This document shows positions 1 to 6,708 of a DNA stretch of 6,959 nt, piece after piece. The stretch's first letter is position 1, and the number at the start of each line of letters is the position of its first letter. Origin of the DNA: Candidatus Mcinerneyibacteriota bacterium (GTDB lineage Bacteria > AUK180 > JAQVHJ01). Position numbers and translations under genes: made by a program. The stretch is from the NCBI GenBank assembly GCA_030630935.1, contig DAOVMD010000163.1:1-6959 (forward strand). Direction: 5' to 3'. The notes below the pieces were generated by a model. That model did not search any database and was not told the DNA's origin. It was given only the letters and a program-made list of their open reading frames with translations.

Positions 1-26
1 GAGTATGAGTAAGAAACGTCTGAGAT

Positions 27-48
27 AAAAACTCCCCGATTAGGGGAG
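27..48 (-). terminator. Rho-independent terminator of the operon
   Basis: Read on the minus strand, a six-pair G/C-rich stem (CTCCCC, five-base loop TAATC, GGGGAG; 32-48) is followed directly by five T residues (31-27). On the plus strand the same hairpin is followed by CAAACTC, so it would only terminate minus-strand transcription. It lies about 220 bp past the stop codon of the transglutaminase gene, the last gene of the operon. No other minus-strand stem followed by T residues was seen between that stop codon and the left edge, so it is the natural end of the six-gene transcript. Confidence 0.75.
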
Positions 49-74
49 CAAACTCAAACTGATTACTCAAACTG

Positions 75-93
75 TTGTTTGCAGAGCAAACAA
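75..93. repeat. 8-bp-stem hairpin, possible partial palindromic repeat
   Basis: TTGTTTGC (75-82) and GCAAACAA (86-93) are perfect inverted arms around the loop AGA. The right arm runs on into TGCCCCTAC (94-102), but the matching GTAGGGGCA is missing on the left, where the sequence is instead a direct repeat of ACTCAAACTG (52-61 and 65-74). The shape suggests an intergenic palindromic repeat that has lost its outer left arm. There is no T-run on either side, so it is not an intrinsic terminator. Confidence 0.5.
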
Positions 94-173
94 TGCCCCT
101 ACACCGTTTGGGATACAATTCTTTGGTTTTCGAATGAATACATTTTTTTCTCTTTATTTTTTTATTTTTCTCT

Positions 174-249
174 GCGTCCGGAGTTTATCCTGAATCCAAG
201 CGAAGCGCGTGGTTTAGGGCGTCCGGAGGTTACCCCGTTTTTTCGGGAT
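174..249. repeat. GC-rich degenerate repeat patch
   Basis: GCGTCCGGAG occurs at 174-183 and 219-228, 45 bp apart. The patch also contains GAGGTTACCCCG (226-237) and a short stem around six T residues (232-249). TCCGGAGT at 177-184 is found again at 6000-6007 inside the repeat-built tail of the exbB gene, and GTTAC flanked by C/G-rich arms is the core of the palindromes there. I infer a decayed, non-coding relative of that repeat family, but the shared words are short and could be chance. Confidence 0.35.
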
Positions 250-269
250 GGTGAAATGTTTTTCTTTTT

Positions 270-2420
270 TTATTTTTGTTTTTTTCCCAAGCAATAAAGT
301 TGCTTGAGGAACGCATCTTTTTGTGAAGAGGTTACGCCTTTTCTGGAGTATCGGGCGAGGATGAAGGTATTGACGATATGTTTGAGTTCTTCTGATTGTT
401 CGGTAAATATCTGTTTAAGTTTCATTAGCGTTTCATCGGGGGTTAATTTTTCGTATGTGAACGGTTTTTTTCTGACTACATCTTTCAAGAAAGTATGGTA
501 ATTTCTAATTACCTCGACCGAGTCAGCATTTCTATATTCAATTGAGAATTCGAGTTTCTTTTTGAAGAATATTTTCTTTCTATATTTAAAGATGATTAGT
601 CCTGTTAAGACGATTATAATAAGTACAATATTATTTTTTATAAAGTTTCCGACCGATACGAAGAACCTTGAGATCATGACTCCTGTTCTTTTCGGAATTA
701 GTATTTGCGGGTCAATATTAAATATTTTATCTAATAATATTCTCAACCTTGAAATCATGTTCAGGTCACCTGATCTTTGGTAGAACCCTGGCGGGGTTGG
801 GTCAAACGTAACCCAAGCGAAGTCCGTAAAAAAAATCTCCACCCATGCATGTGCATTATACTCACGAATTTGTATCTCACCCTCCTGCCAATTATATTCC
901 CCGCCTGCATATCCGGTAACTACTCTTGCCGGGACATTAATAATTCTACACATTACAACCATTGCCGTCGCGAATTGTTCACAATACCCACCTTCCATAT
1001 TAAAGATAAAATAATCGACTACATCATCCACATCATCCTGGCTCCCTGCAGTTGTATCGAGTGTATATTTATAATTTGTTAACAGGTACTCCTGAATTGC
1101 CAGGACCTTCTCATAACTTGATTCCTTTCCTTCAACAATCTCAAAGGTTTTCTCCCGCAATCTTTCCGGGATATCCGGCAGCTGAACATAGGCATTTAAA
1201 CTCCCTCTAATCTTAACTTCCCCGTCATCCTTCAGCTTATCATAATTAAAATCCTTCACGTACGATACTACGGAGTACTTAACTCCAGGATTAAGTGTAG
1301 TATATAACCAGATGTTCCCCAGTTTAGTTTTCCTAATAGAAGGATACCCAATCCTAACCACCCCAATTTTATAAGCCCCGAAAACCACATTAGGCTGCGG
1401 CGCTATGATCGTGAACGTTTGTTTAACCAGGACCTCATTATAAAGTTCCGACAGTTTCTCATCTGCAGTCCTGAAAATTACGGAGTATTCATTATACCTG
1501 TTCAAAGTTGAATATTTTATTATCCTTTTCATTCCATCGGATATCTCCCAACCCTGCCCGGTATATTGGTCATACACCAGACCCCTGATATACTTTGACC
1601 TCTGAAAATCCCCGGTCTCAACCAGCATCACAATTCTATCCGATAGTTCTGTCCTGGCAAATGAAATGTTAAAGTCTTCGGAGAACCCTGAATAATTAAC
1701 CCTTGCATTCTGCTGATCCTGTTGAAAATACTTAATTATATCATCATTAATTGAGAACCTGAGCCTGATTGAAGATTCGTTCCAGAACTGTGGAATTGTG
1801 ATATAAAGAATTATTGCGAATAAGAACAAAATCACATCGAGCGAAATAATCTTTACCAGCAGTGACTTCGTCAAGAATTTCAGGTTAATAATCTTCTGAT
1901 ACCCGTCCAGTTTCTTAATCTCTGAATTAGACAGGAGCATCAACTGACTCAGGAAAAAGATCAGGAATATAAAAATCTCTACCAGAATATAAATATCCGT
2001 TGCAACAGAAGCCGAGTAAACGAGCAGGATCAGGGAGATTATCCCCATCGTCTTAAACCTGTGCATTTGCGTCAGGGAAAGTGTAAATATTGTTGCGCCC
2101 CAGACCATACTGATTGCCAGCACATCCTTCAGGAAAAATGCCCCGCTCCCCATTAACTTAAAATTATTATATAGAATCCCGATAAAAATTAACCCGATAA
2201 TATTATCGATAAATAAACCTACTTTCCGTGCCTTCCGCAGTTCAAGACTGAACAAGCTTAAAATCACACTGAAAATTAATACAAGTATAAATTCATCTAA
2301 TCTCTTCAGGTATTTAAATGTACTGAATGCCGCAATAAAGAATCCGCCCAGAGTAACAATATAAAGATAAATTAAATTCTCCTTCTGAAATTCCTGTTTA
2401 AAATCACGTTCCTGATTCAT
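270..2420 (-). CDS. TgpA-type membrane transglutaminase-like protein
   Basis: A 716-residue integral membrane protein with the layout of the TgpA family (DUF3488 N-terminus, transglutaminase-like core, DUF4129-like C-terminus). About seven hydrophobic segments fill residues 16-210. A large, presumably periplasmic domain follows, and it holds the full papain-like triad: Cys480 in GGYCEQFATAM, His524 in YNAHAWVEI and Asp540 in VTFDPTP. One more membrane helix (about 597-612) is followed by basic residues and a cytoplasmic tail ending in the ARYSRKGVTSSQKDAF region typical of DUF4129. Family knowledge supports a cysteine-protease or transglutaminase-like activity on envelope proteins or peptides; the substrate is not known. 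The start codon directly follows the DUF58 stop (TAAATG), and the only weak SD-like AGGT lies about 9 bases upstream, so translation is probably coupled. It is the last gene of the operon. Confidence 0.93.
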   Translation of the reverse strand: MNQERDFKQEFQKENLIYLYIVTLGGFFIAAFSTFKYLKRLDEFILVLIFSVILSLFSLELRKARKVGLFIDNIIGLIFIGILYNNFKLMGSGAFFLKDVLAISMVWGATIFTLSLTQMHRFKTMGIISLILLVYSASVATDIYILVEIFIFLIFFLSQLMLLSNSEIKKLDGYQKIINLKFLTKSLLVKIISLDVILFLFAIILYITIPQFWNESSIRLRFSINDDIIKYFQQDQQNARVNYSGFSEDFNISFARTELSDRIVMLVETGDFQRSKYIRGLVYDQYTGQGWEISDGMKRIIKYSTLNRYNEYSVIFRTADEKLSELYNEVLVKQTFTIIAPQPNVVFGAYKIGVVRIGYPSIRKTKLGNIWLYTTLNPGVKYSVVSYVKDFNYDKLKDDGEVKIRGSLNAYVQLPDIPERLREKTFEIVEGKESSYEKVLAIQEYLLTNYKYTLDTTAGSQDDVDDVVDYFIFNMEGGYCEQFATAMVVMCRIINVPARVVTGYAGGEYNWQEGEIQIREYNAHAWVEIFFTDFAWVTFDPTPPGFYQRSGDLNMISRLRILLDKIFNIDPQILIPKRTGVMISRFFVSVGNFIKNNIVLIIIVLTGLIIFKYRKKIFFKKKLEFSIEYRNADSVEVIRNYHTFLKDVVRKKPFTYEKLTPDETLMKLKQIFTEQSEELKHIVNTFILARYSRKGVTSSQKDAFLKQLYCLGKKQK

Positions 2421-3638
2421 TTACTTTGTTACCTGATTAAAAATCTCTGAAATTAAATCCTCTTTAAAATACGGGTATAGTTTCACACCTGTCAAAGCAA
2501 TCTCTGATAATTCATCTTCCACATCCTTCCTGAGTTTTACCCTGGAAACTGACCCCAAATAACTCTCAGGAATAAGATAAATAAATATTACCTTAACCTT
2601 TTTCGCCCTAAATAAATTCATATAATAAGTATATTCCTTCTTCCACTTTTTACAGATAATAATCAATACACTCTCCGTTTCCACTAAATTCTCTGCCTTC
2701 TCGAACGAATCCTTCAGCCCGAACATTTTATCTGCTTTTAACAGGGCAAGGTTATTCAGGATTGCGTATAGCTGTTCGTGCCCTGTACTGGGAAAGATAT
2801 AGTCTCGTCCCCAGATCATTCCGATATTATCGTTGTTATCAATTCGATTCTTTATAATTGACGCTGCAATATTTATTGACCTTTCGAAATTGGAATCTGC
2901 TCCGGACCCGATTAGTCCTTCCGAACTTATATCGAGTATGATATAACTTGAATGACCCAACTGCTTTTCGAATTCCTTAACTACTAACTTATTAAATCTT
3001 GCCGAGACCTTCCAATCGATTATCCGGATACTATCTCCGCTTTGATATTCCCTGATCCCATAGAATTCATTACTCCCACCGATCGTTGTAATAATTTTAT
3101 TTGAAGACGACGTCAGGATCTGTTCATAAGTCGGGAAGTTCATTATCCTGGAGATCTCCGGGTAAATTAAAATAGTCGAATAATTCTCTTCAATTGAATT
3201 TCTCGAAACTAATAAGAACGGATATAGCGAAGTTATCTGAGAGGGACCGAGCAGATGTCTTCCCCGGGTAGTTGCAGTAACTGAATACCTGAATATTATA
3301 GACTCATCCTTCTTTGTTGAATAAATGAAGAAATTCTTCTCACGGTCAGATTCAATTGCAGGAAGGAACTTATCCTTTATCAACAGAAATAACCTCGGCT
3401 CGACCGAATCAATTTTCAACTCAACATCAACCACCTGATTCTGAAATGCGACCGGTTCAGTTATCCTGCGCACCTTTAACCCTTTCAAGTTCCGGGCAGA
3501 GAAAATGATTGCGATAATAAATATCCCGATTAACAAGTACCCGATAAAAAACAGGAGGTTTGCCCGGGTATTCCAGCCTGCAGCAAATATTATTATTGTA
3601 ATTACAATGAAATAAAGTGAGTTTCGCGTTAATTTCAT
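2421..3638 (-). CDS. DUF58 family protein (vWA-like), MoxR partner
   Basis: This 405-residue protein has two membrane helices near the N-terminus (about 8-21 and 27-47). A periplasmic or beta-rich stretch follows, then the DUF58 signature at about 192-226: FYGIREYQSGDSIRIIDWK, then SARFNKLVVKEFEKQ. After it comes a von Willebrand A-like fold starting at YIILDISSE (232-240). The usual metal-site motif DxSxS appears as D236-I-S-S-E, so the second serine is replaced by Glu and metal binding may be lost or altered. DUF58 proteins nearly always sit beside a MoxR ATPase and are thought to be its partner in assembling or activating envelope proteins. The start lies one base after the MoxR stop and lacks a recognisable Shine-Dalgarno sequence, which points to translational coupling. 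Family assignment is firm; the exact role is not. Confidence 0.93.
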   Translation of the reverse strand: MKLTRNSLYFIVITIIIFAAGWNTRANLLFFIGYLLIGIFIIAIIFSARNLKGLKVRRITEPVAFQNQVVDVELKIDSVEPRLFLLIKDKFLPAIESDREKNFFIYSTKKDESIIFRYSVTATTRGRHLLGPSQITSLYPFLLVSRNSIEENYSTILIYPEISRIMNFPTYEQILTSSSNKIITTIGGSNEFYGIREYQSGDSIRIIDWKVSARFNKLVVKEFEKQLGHSSYIILDISSEGLIGSGADSNFERSINIAASIIKNRIDNNDNIGMIWGRDYIFPSTGHEQLYAILNNLALLKADKMFGLKDSFEKAENLVETESVLIIICKKWKKEYTYYMNLFRAKKVKVIFIYLIPESYLGSVSRVKLRKDVEDELSEIALTGVKLYPYFKEDLISEIFNQVTK

Positions 3639-3639
3639 T

Positions 3640-4611
3640 TTATTTAGGTATAATTGTATCGCCTAAGATATTCTCTAAGATTTTAATCGGGGTTAACCCG
3701 GTTAATTTCGCTTGCGGAGTAAGAATGATTCTATGTTTCAAAATTGAAATAAAAATCTTTTTCAAGTCGTCAGGAATAACATAATCTCTCTCATGAATCG
3801 CAGCAACTGCCTGAGCTCCTCTTTGCAGGTATAAAGACCCTCTTGGGCTCGAGCCGATTGCGAGGTTAGGATGGAAACGCGTAGCATTTACTAATGCAAG
3901 GATATATTTTTTCACGGTAGGTTCAATGAATATTTTCTTAATTTCGTTCTGGACAAAACAAACTTCTTCAACATCCACAACCGGTCTCAAACTCTCTAAA
4001 GGATGAATAATAATCTGGTCGTTCATGATCCTTAACTCACTATCTTCATCCGGATACCCAATCTCGACTGACATAAAGAATCTATCCAGCTCCGCTTCCG
4101 GTAATGGATATGTTCCTGCCTGTTCAAGCGGGTTCTGTGTCGCGATTACAAAAAACGGCACAGGAAGCTTAAACGTTTTCCTTTCTACCGTAACCTGGTA
4201 CTCTTCCATCGCCTCCAATAAACTGGACTGAGTCCGTGGTGTACCACGGTTTATCTCATCACATAACAGGATATTTGTGAATACAGGGCCAGGTCGAAAA
4301 ATAAAATCAACTTCCTTCTGATTATAAACATAAGTCCCGATAATATCTGCCGGGAGCAAGTCAGGAGTAAACTGAATCCTGTTAAAGTTACCCTTTATTG
4401 ATCTTGCCAGGGATTTTGAGAGGACTGTCTTCCCTACTCCGGGGATATCATTAATCAGGATATGCCCCTGGGAAATGAAACCTGTTAAGATTAATCGAAT
4501 AACCTCGTCCTTTCCCCTGATTACCTTTTTAATATTCCCGAGAATCTTCATCAGGATCGAATTCACTTTCAGGATATTTACATTATTCTTATTTACTTCA
4601 GTTTCAGGCAT
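3640..4611 (-). CDS. moxR: MoxR-family AAA+ ATPase
   Basis: A 323-residue cytosolic AAA+ ATPase of the MoxR family, at the usual length. It has Walker A NDIPGVGKT (54-62), Walker B NILLCDEINR (113-122) followed by the family block TPRTQSSLLEAMEE, sensor 1 FVIATQNP (154-161), the GTYPLPEAELDRF block (166-178) and a sensor-2 Arg257 in GSSPRGS. All nucleotide-binding and hydrolysis residues I can check are present. MoxR proteins are thought to act as chaperones that remodel or mature partners carrying vWA domains, here most likely the DUF58 protein encoded immediately downstream. The start is backed by AGGAAG (4619-4624) seven bases upstream, overlapping the end of the TonB-like gene's stop region. 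An in-frame Met21 is a possible but less likely alternative start. Confidence 0.96.
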   Translation of the reverse strand: MPETEVNKNNVNILKVNSILMKILGNIKKVIRGKDEVIRLILTGFISQGHILINDIPGVGKTVLSKSLARSIKGNFNRIQFTPDLLPADIIGTYVYNQKEVDFIFRPGPVFTNILLCDEINRGTPRTQSSLLEAMEEYQVTVERKTFKLPVPFFVIATQNPLEQAGTYPLPEAELDRFFMSVEIGYPDEDSELRIMNDQIIIHPLESLRPVVDVEEVCFVQNEIKKIFIEPTVKKYILALVNATRFHPNLAIGSSPRGSLYLQRGAQAVAAIHERDYVIPDDLKKIFISILKHRIILTPQAKLTGLTPIKILENILGDTIIPK

Positions 4612-4618
4612 TGGTCAG

Positions 4619-4624
4619 CTTCCT
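4619..4624 (-). promoter_or_regulatory. Ribosome binding site of the MoxR gene
   Basis: On the minus strand AGGAAG precedes the ATG at 4611 by seven bases. It is the only clear Shine-Dalgarno sequence within the MoxR-DUF58-transglutaminase half of the operon; the two genes downstream lack one and appear to depend on ribosomes arriving from MoxR. Confidence 0.7.
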
Positions 4625-5380
4625 TTATTTCATTTTAAAAATTATAATCGCTTTACCCTTCACGTTCCCGGGTTCCTTCACCGCTTCCCAGCGAAATTTC
4701 TGAATTAAAGATATTGAAATTTCCGTTAGTTTCTGATCCGCAATAATGACCGGGGAAATATTAACCGCATTCCCTTCTGGTGTAACTTCAAAATCAAGAG
4801 CAACCTGGACATTCTCCTTTAACTTTATCCCCTTTGGTATGGTAGGCCTGTGAATAATCCTTCTCTTCTGAAGGTCCTTACCCGTGATCCGGATCAAGGA
4901 GTCTTCAGAACCTGTGCTGTCGCCAATTTCAAAATCGGAATCATCAATAATATCCGGGTAAAACAAGTCGGAATCCCTTCTTTTTATTTCCGTATTACCC
5001 TTACCCGGTGAGTCATCCTCTGTACCAAGTTTGAAGATCTTTTTAATCTTATCCTTTGAATAGAGTACAGGGTCATTTAATTCATGAGCAAAACTTCGGG
5101 ACTCAGGAAGATGTACCTCGTCAATCTCTTTAAATTGTAAATCACTCAACACAACTGATGACTCCGGGATCCCCAGGATCTTTGACTTTTTCCTCATATT
5201 AGCTACCTTCAACGGCTGTGGAAGGTACTCACCTTTCATAAAACTAACCGAGATATATTTCCTATCCGAAATTGGTTTTGACATAATGAAGAATGATAAT
5301 ATCCAAATAAGTAAAATATGAATAATAAACGAATACAGAAAGGAGTATCTAATCCTCCTATCATCATAATAATTCATCAT
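4625..5380 (-). CDS. tonB: TonB-like energy-transducing protein
   Basis: A 251-residue protein with a single N-terminal membrane anchor (about 13-33), a periplasmic linker and a C-terminal TonB-like domain (about 188-251: VQVALDFEVTPEGNAVNI, then a helix with LIQKFRWEAV and a final strand KGKAIIIFKMK). The anchor has S17-x-x-x-H21, the Ser/His spacing that in E. coli TonB is needed to couple to ExbB/ExbD. The linker is charged and rich in Asp, Ser and Lys, without the long Pro-Glu/Pro-Lys run of classical TonB. It follows exbD with an ATGA overlap. AGGA abuts the first ATG, so the second ATG (5377) may be the true start. I infer that it transmits the ExbB/ExbD motor's motion, but no receptor gene lies in view, so its outer-membrane partner is unknown. 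Confidence 0.87.
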   Translation of the reverse strand: MMNYYDDRRIRYSFLYSFIIHILLIWILSFFIMSKPISDRKYISVSFMKGEYLPQPLKVANMRKKSKILGIPESSVVLSDLQFKEIDEVHLPESRSFAHELNDPVLYSKDKIKKIFKLGTEDDSPGKGNTEIKRRDSDLFYPDIIDDSDFEIGDSTGSEDSLIRITGKDLQKRRIIHRPTIPKGIKLKENVQVALDFEVTPEGNAVNISPVIIADQKLTEISISLIQKFRWEAVKEPGNVKGKAIIIFKMK

Positions 5381-5790
5381 TCCTGTTCCGGGGTAGTTGC
5401 GATAATCAAGTCTTTCAAGTTAAGTGAGTTACAGATATCCATGACCTTAACAACGACTCCATACTTGACATCACGATCACCTTTTATTATAACTGTTTTA
5501 TATTCCGGGTGAACCTTAATAAAGTTCCCGAGCTCAATCTCTAAGTTATATAAAAAAACCTCTTTATTATCGAGAAAAATTCTTCCGGACTCCGTAACTG
5601 AAATCACTAATGCATGCTTAACTTCAGGAAGTGCAGACTTTGCTTCAGGCGGGTTAATATTTATTCCGGATTGATAAATAAATGTAGTCGTCAGCATAAA
5701 AAAGATTAGGAGTATCAAAACCACATCAATCAAGGGGGTCAAGTTAAACATAACCTTTGTTTTTATCTCATCATCTGCAAAGAATTTCAT
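5377..5790 (-). CDS. exbD: ExbD/TolR-type proton channel subunit
   Basis: A 137-residue protein of usual ExbD length: a short cytoplasmic N-terminus, one membrane helix (about 19-37) and a periplasmic domain ending at PEQE. The helix starts NLTPLIDVVLILLIFFML, with Asp22 at the place of the essential proton-carrying aspartate of ExbD/TolR. The periplasmic part has the expected strand and helix pattern (VISVTESGRIFLDN, TVIIKGDRDVKYGVVVKVMD). It would dimerise inside the ExbB ring to make a proton-driven motor in the inner membrane. AGGA (5797-5800) lies six bases upstream of the start, inside the end of exbB, and the gap between the two genes is 2 bp. TolR is the alternative name; the adjacent TonB-like gene with its SxxxH anchor favours ExbD. 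Confidence 0.93.
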   Translation of the reverse strand: MKFFADDEIKTKVMFNLTPLIDVVLILLIFFMLTTTFIYQSGININPPEAKSALPEVKHALVISVTESGRIFLDNKEVFLYNLEIELGNFIKVHPEYKTVIIKGDRDVKYGVVVKVMDICNSLNLKDLIIATTPEQE

Positions 5791-5792
5791 TG

Positions 5793-6683
5793 CTATTCCT
5801 GATCATCTGGGTTTATCTCTGGCGGCGTTTCGGTGTCGGGGTCAGTCCCCGTTCCGGGGTCAAGCCCTTTACTAAGCGGTGTTACACCGCCGGGGTCCGT
5901 TATGGTATCGGTCTCATCCGTCTCTGTTTCGGTTTCAATCTCAAGCCCCGTGTCGGGGTCATTAGAATGCGGCGTTACGCCGTCGGGGTCAAACTCCGTT
6001 CCGGAGTCCTTAGAATGCGGCGTTACGGCGCCAAGCCCCTCTGAAAGCGGTGTTATACCGCCGGGGAATTTAATAATATCGATCAGTTCGATCGAGTTCA
6101 TTTCAAGTGAAAGCAGAATCTCTTTTGAATACCCTACCATAAAATTATAAATAATAACCGCTGGAATTCCTATTGCCAGACCTGTTGCCGTTGTGATCAG
6201 AGCCTCTGCAATCCCGCTTGCTAACAAGTCCGGATTCCCCACTCCTCCTGCTGAAATTGAGAAGAACGCCCGAATCATCCCTGTCACAGTTCCCAGTAAC
6301 CCGATTAACGGGGTGATACTTGCAATTGTTCCCAGGACCGAGATATTCTTCAGTATATTTGGAGTAATTGACCTGCCCCTATCCTGAATCCGTTCCTTTA
6401 ACTCTGATAACGGCAGATATTTATAGATAATAATCTCATTAAATAATAATGCAAGGGGTCCCGGATTATCTTTACAGAACTTCAATGCTTCCTTATAACT
6501 CCCTTTTGAGACCAGTCTCTTGATTCGCATTGAGATATTTGTAATATACTCTGTTAAGTTCTTAAAGACCCAGAGTCTCTCAATCACGATTGTCATCGCG
6601 ATTATCGATGCGATCCCGAGGAATATCATTAGTATCCCACCGCCCTTTAAGAACAAGAAAACATGTTTAATTCCTGATATCAT
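5793..6683 (-). CDS. exbB: ExbB/TolQ/MotA-family protein with repeat-built acidic tail
   Basis: The first ~205 residues are a normal ExbB/TolQ core: membrane helices at about 15-38, 112-140 and 157-183, with GTVTGM (Thr132) and IAEALITTATGLAIGIPAV (Glu160, Thr165). By alignment with E. coli ExbB by eye these match Thr148, Glu176 and Thr181. It would form the ring around ExbD. ATG at 6683 is preceded by GGAG (6691-6694) at seven bases. The unusual part is residues 207-296, a cytoplasmic, Pro/Asp/Glu/Thr/Gly-rich tail absent from ordinary ExbB. It has four copies of [GA]-[VI]-T-P-[HL]-S (from 209, 219, 235 and 266) and three of D-[PS]-x-T-[GE] (from 226, 242 and 275), plus a TETETDETDT run. Its DNA is clearly more GC-rich than the core (39 of 60 bases in 5821-5880, against 19 of 60 in 6121-6180). 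It is the first gene of the operon. Confidence 0.93.
   Translation of the reverse strand: MISGIKHVFLFLKGGGILMIFLGIASIIAMTIVIERLWVFKNLTEYITNISMRIKRLVSKGSYKEALKFCKDNPGPLALLFNEIIIYKYLPLSELKERIQDRGRSITPNILKNISVLGTIASITPLIGLLGTVTGMIRAFFSISAGGVGNPDLLASGIAEALITTATGLAIGIPAVIIYNFMVGYSKEILLSLEMNSIELIDIIKFPGGITPLSEGLGAVTPHSKDSGTEFDPDGVTPHSNDPDTGLEIETETETDETDTITDPGGVTPLSKGLDPGTGTDPDTETPPEINPDDQE
5847..6066. repeat. In-frame array of small palindromes inside exbB
   Basis: Two kinds of short inverted repeat recur through the 3' part of exbB. Kind 1 has a GTTAC core: GCGGTGTTACACCGC at 5876-5890, CGGCGTTACGCCG at 5970-5982, and copies with one mismatched pair at 6018-6030 and 6047-6061. Kind 2 has a three-base loop: CCCCG-TTC-CGGGG at 5847-5859, CCCCG-TGT-CGGGG at 5946-5958 and ACTCCG-TTC-CGGAGT at 5993-6007. 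Five to seven-base arms are perfect in five of the seven. TTAGAATGCGGCGTTACG is identical at 5962-5979 and 6010-6027, 48 bp apart. All seven centres (5853, 5883, 5952, 5976, 6000, 6024, 6054) fall in the same codon phase, so the array keeps one peptide reading. Confidence 0.8.
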
Positions 6684-6690
6684 TTTTTGA

Positions 6691-6694
6691 CTCC
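6691..6694 (-). promoter_or_regulatory. Ribosome binding site of exbB
   Basis: GGAG on the minus strand, seven bases before the ATG at 6683. It supports this start over the in-frame Met19, which falls inside the first membrane helix. The large palindrome at 6709-6730 ends 14 bases upstream of it. Confidence 0.7.
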
Positions 6695-6708
6695 ATTATT
6701 AATTTAGG

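Larger units (their letters stand above)
1..269. other. 3' non-coding region downstream of the operon
   Basis: I see no credible gene here. The stretch holds the terminator (27-48), a hairpin (75-93), long T-rich tracts (about 142-171 and 256-287) and a GC-richer patch at 174-249. That patch has the direct repeat GCGTCCGGAG (174-183 and 219-228) and a weak stem (ACCCCG, six T, CGGGAT at 232-249, counting one G-U pair). A plus-strand reading frame of 72 codons crosses it (79-297), but it is low-complexity (Phe-rich) and runs into the 3' end of the opposite-strand gene, so I do not treat it as coding. Confidence 0.7.

Noticed and set aside
232-249. Hairpin ACCCCG-T6-CGGGAT as the operon terminator
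   Set aside because: On the minus strand the stem is followed by AACCTCC rather than a T-run; the hairpin at 27-48 is a far better terminator.
79-297. Plus-strand reading frame of 72 codons downstream of the operon
   Set aside because: It is Phe-rich because of T-tracts, spans a hairpin and a repeat patch, has no ribosome site and overlaps the end of the opposite-strand transglutaminase gene.
328-345. GAGGTTACGCC in the transglutaminase gene as another copy of the exbB palindrome
   Set aside because: The encoded ARYSRKGVTSSQKDAF fits the normal end of DUF4129-type tails without any insertion, so the match is most likely chance.
813-822. CCAAGCGAAG shared between the transglutaminase gene and the 3' spacer (196-205)
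   Set aside because: In the gene it encodes part of the conserved FAWVTFDPTP region, where no insertion is evident, so the shared 10-mer is probably chance.
5847-6066. CRISPR-like or tandem repeat array
   Set aside because: Repeats are short, differ from each other, lack unique spacers of constant length, and lie within a coding frame.
5757-6150. Two plus-strand reading frames opposite the exbB tail, with their own repeated GVTP-like or GVR-like peptides
   Set aside because: They are read-outs of the palindromic repeats on the other strand. The minus-strand frame continues a clear ExbB core and fits the operon.
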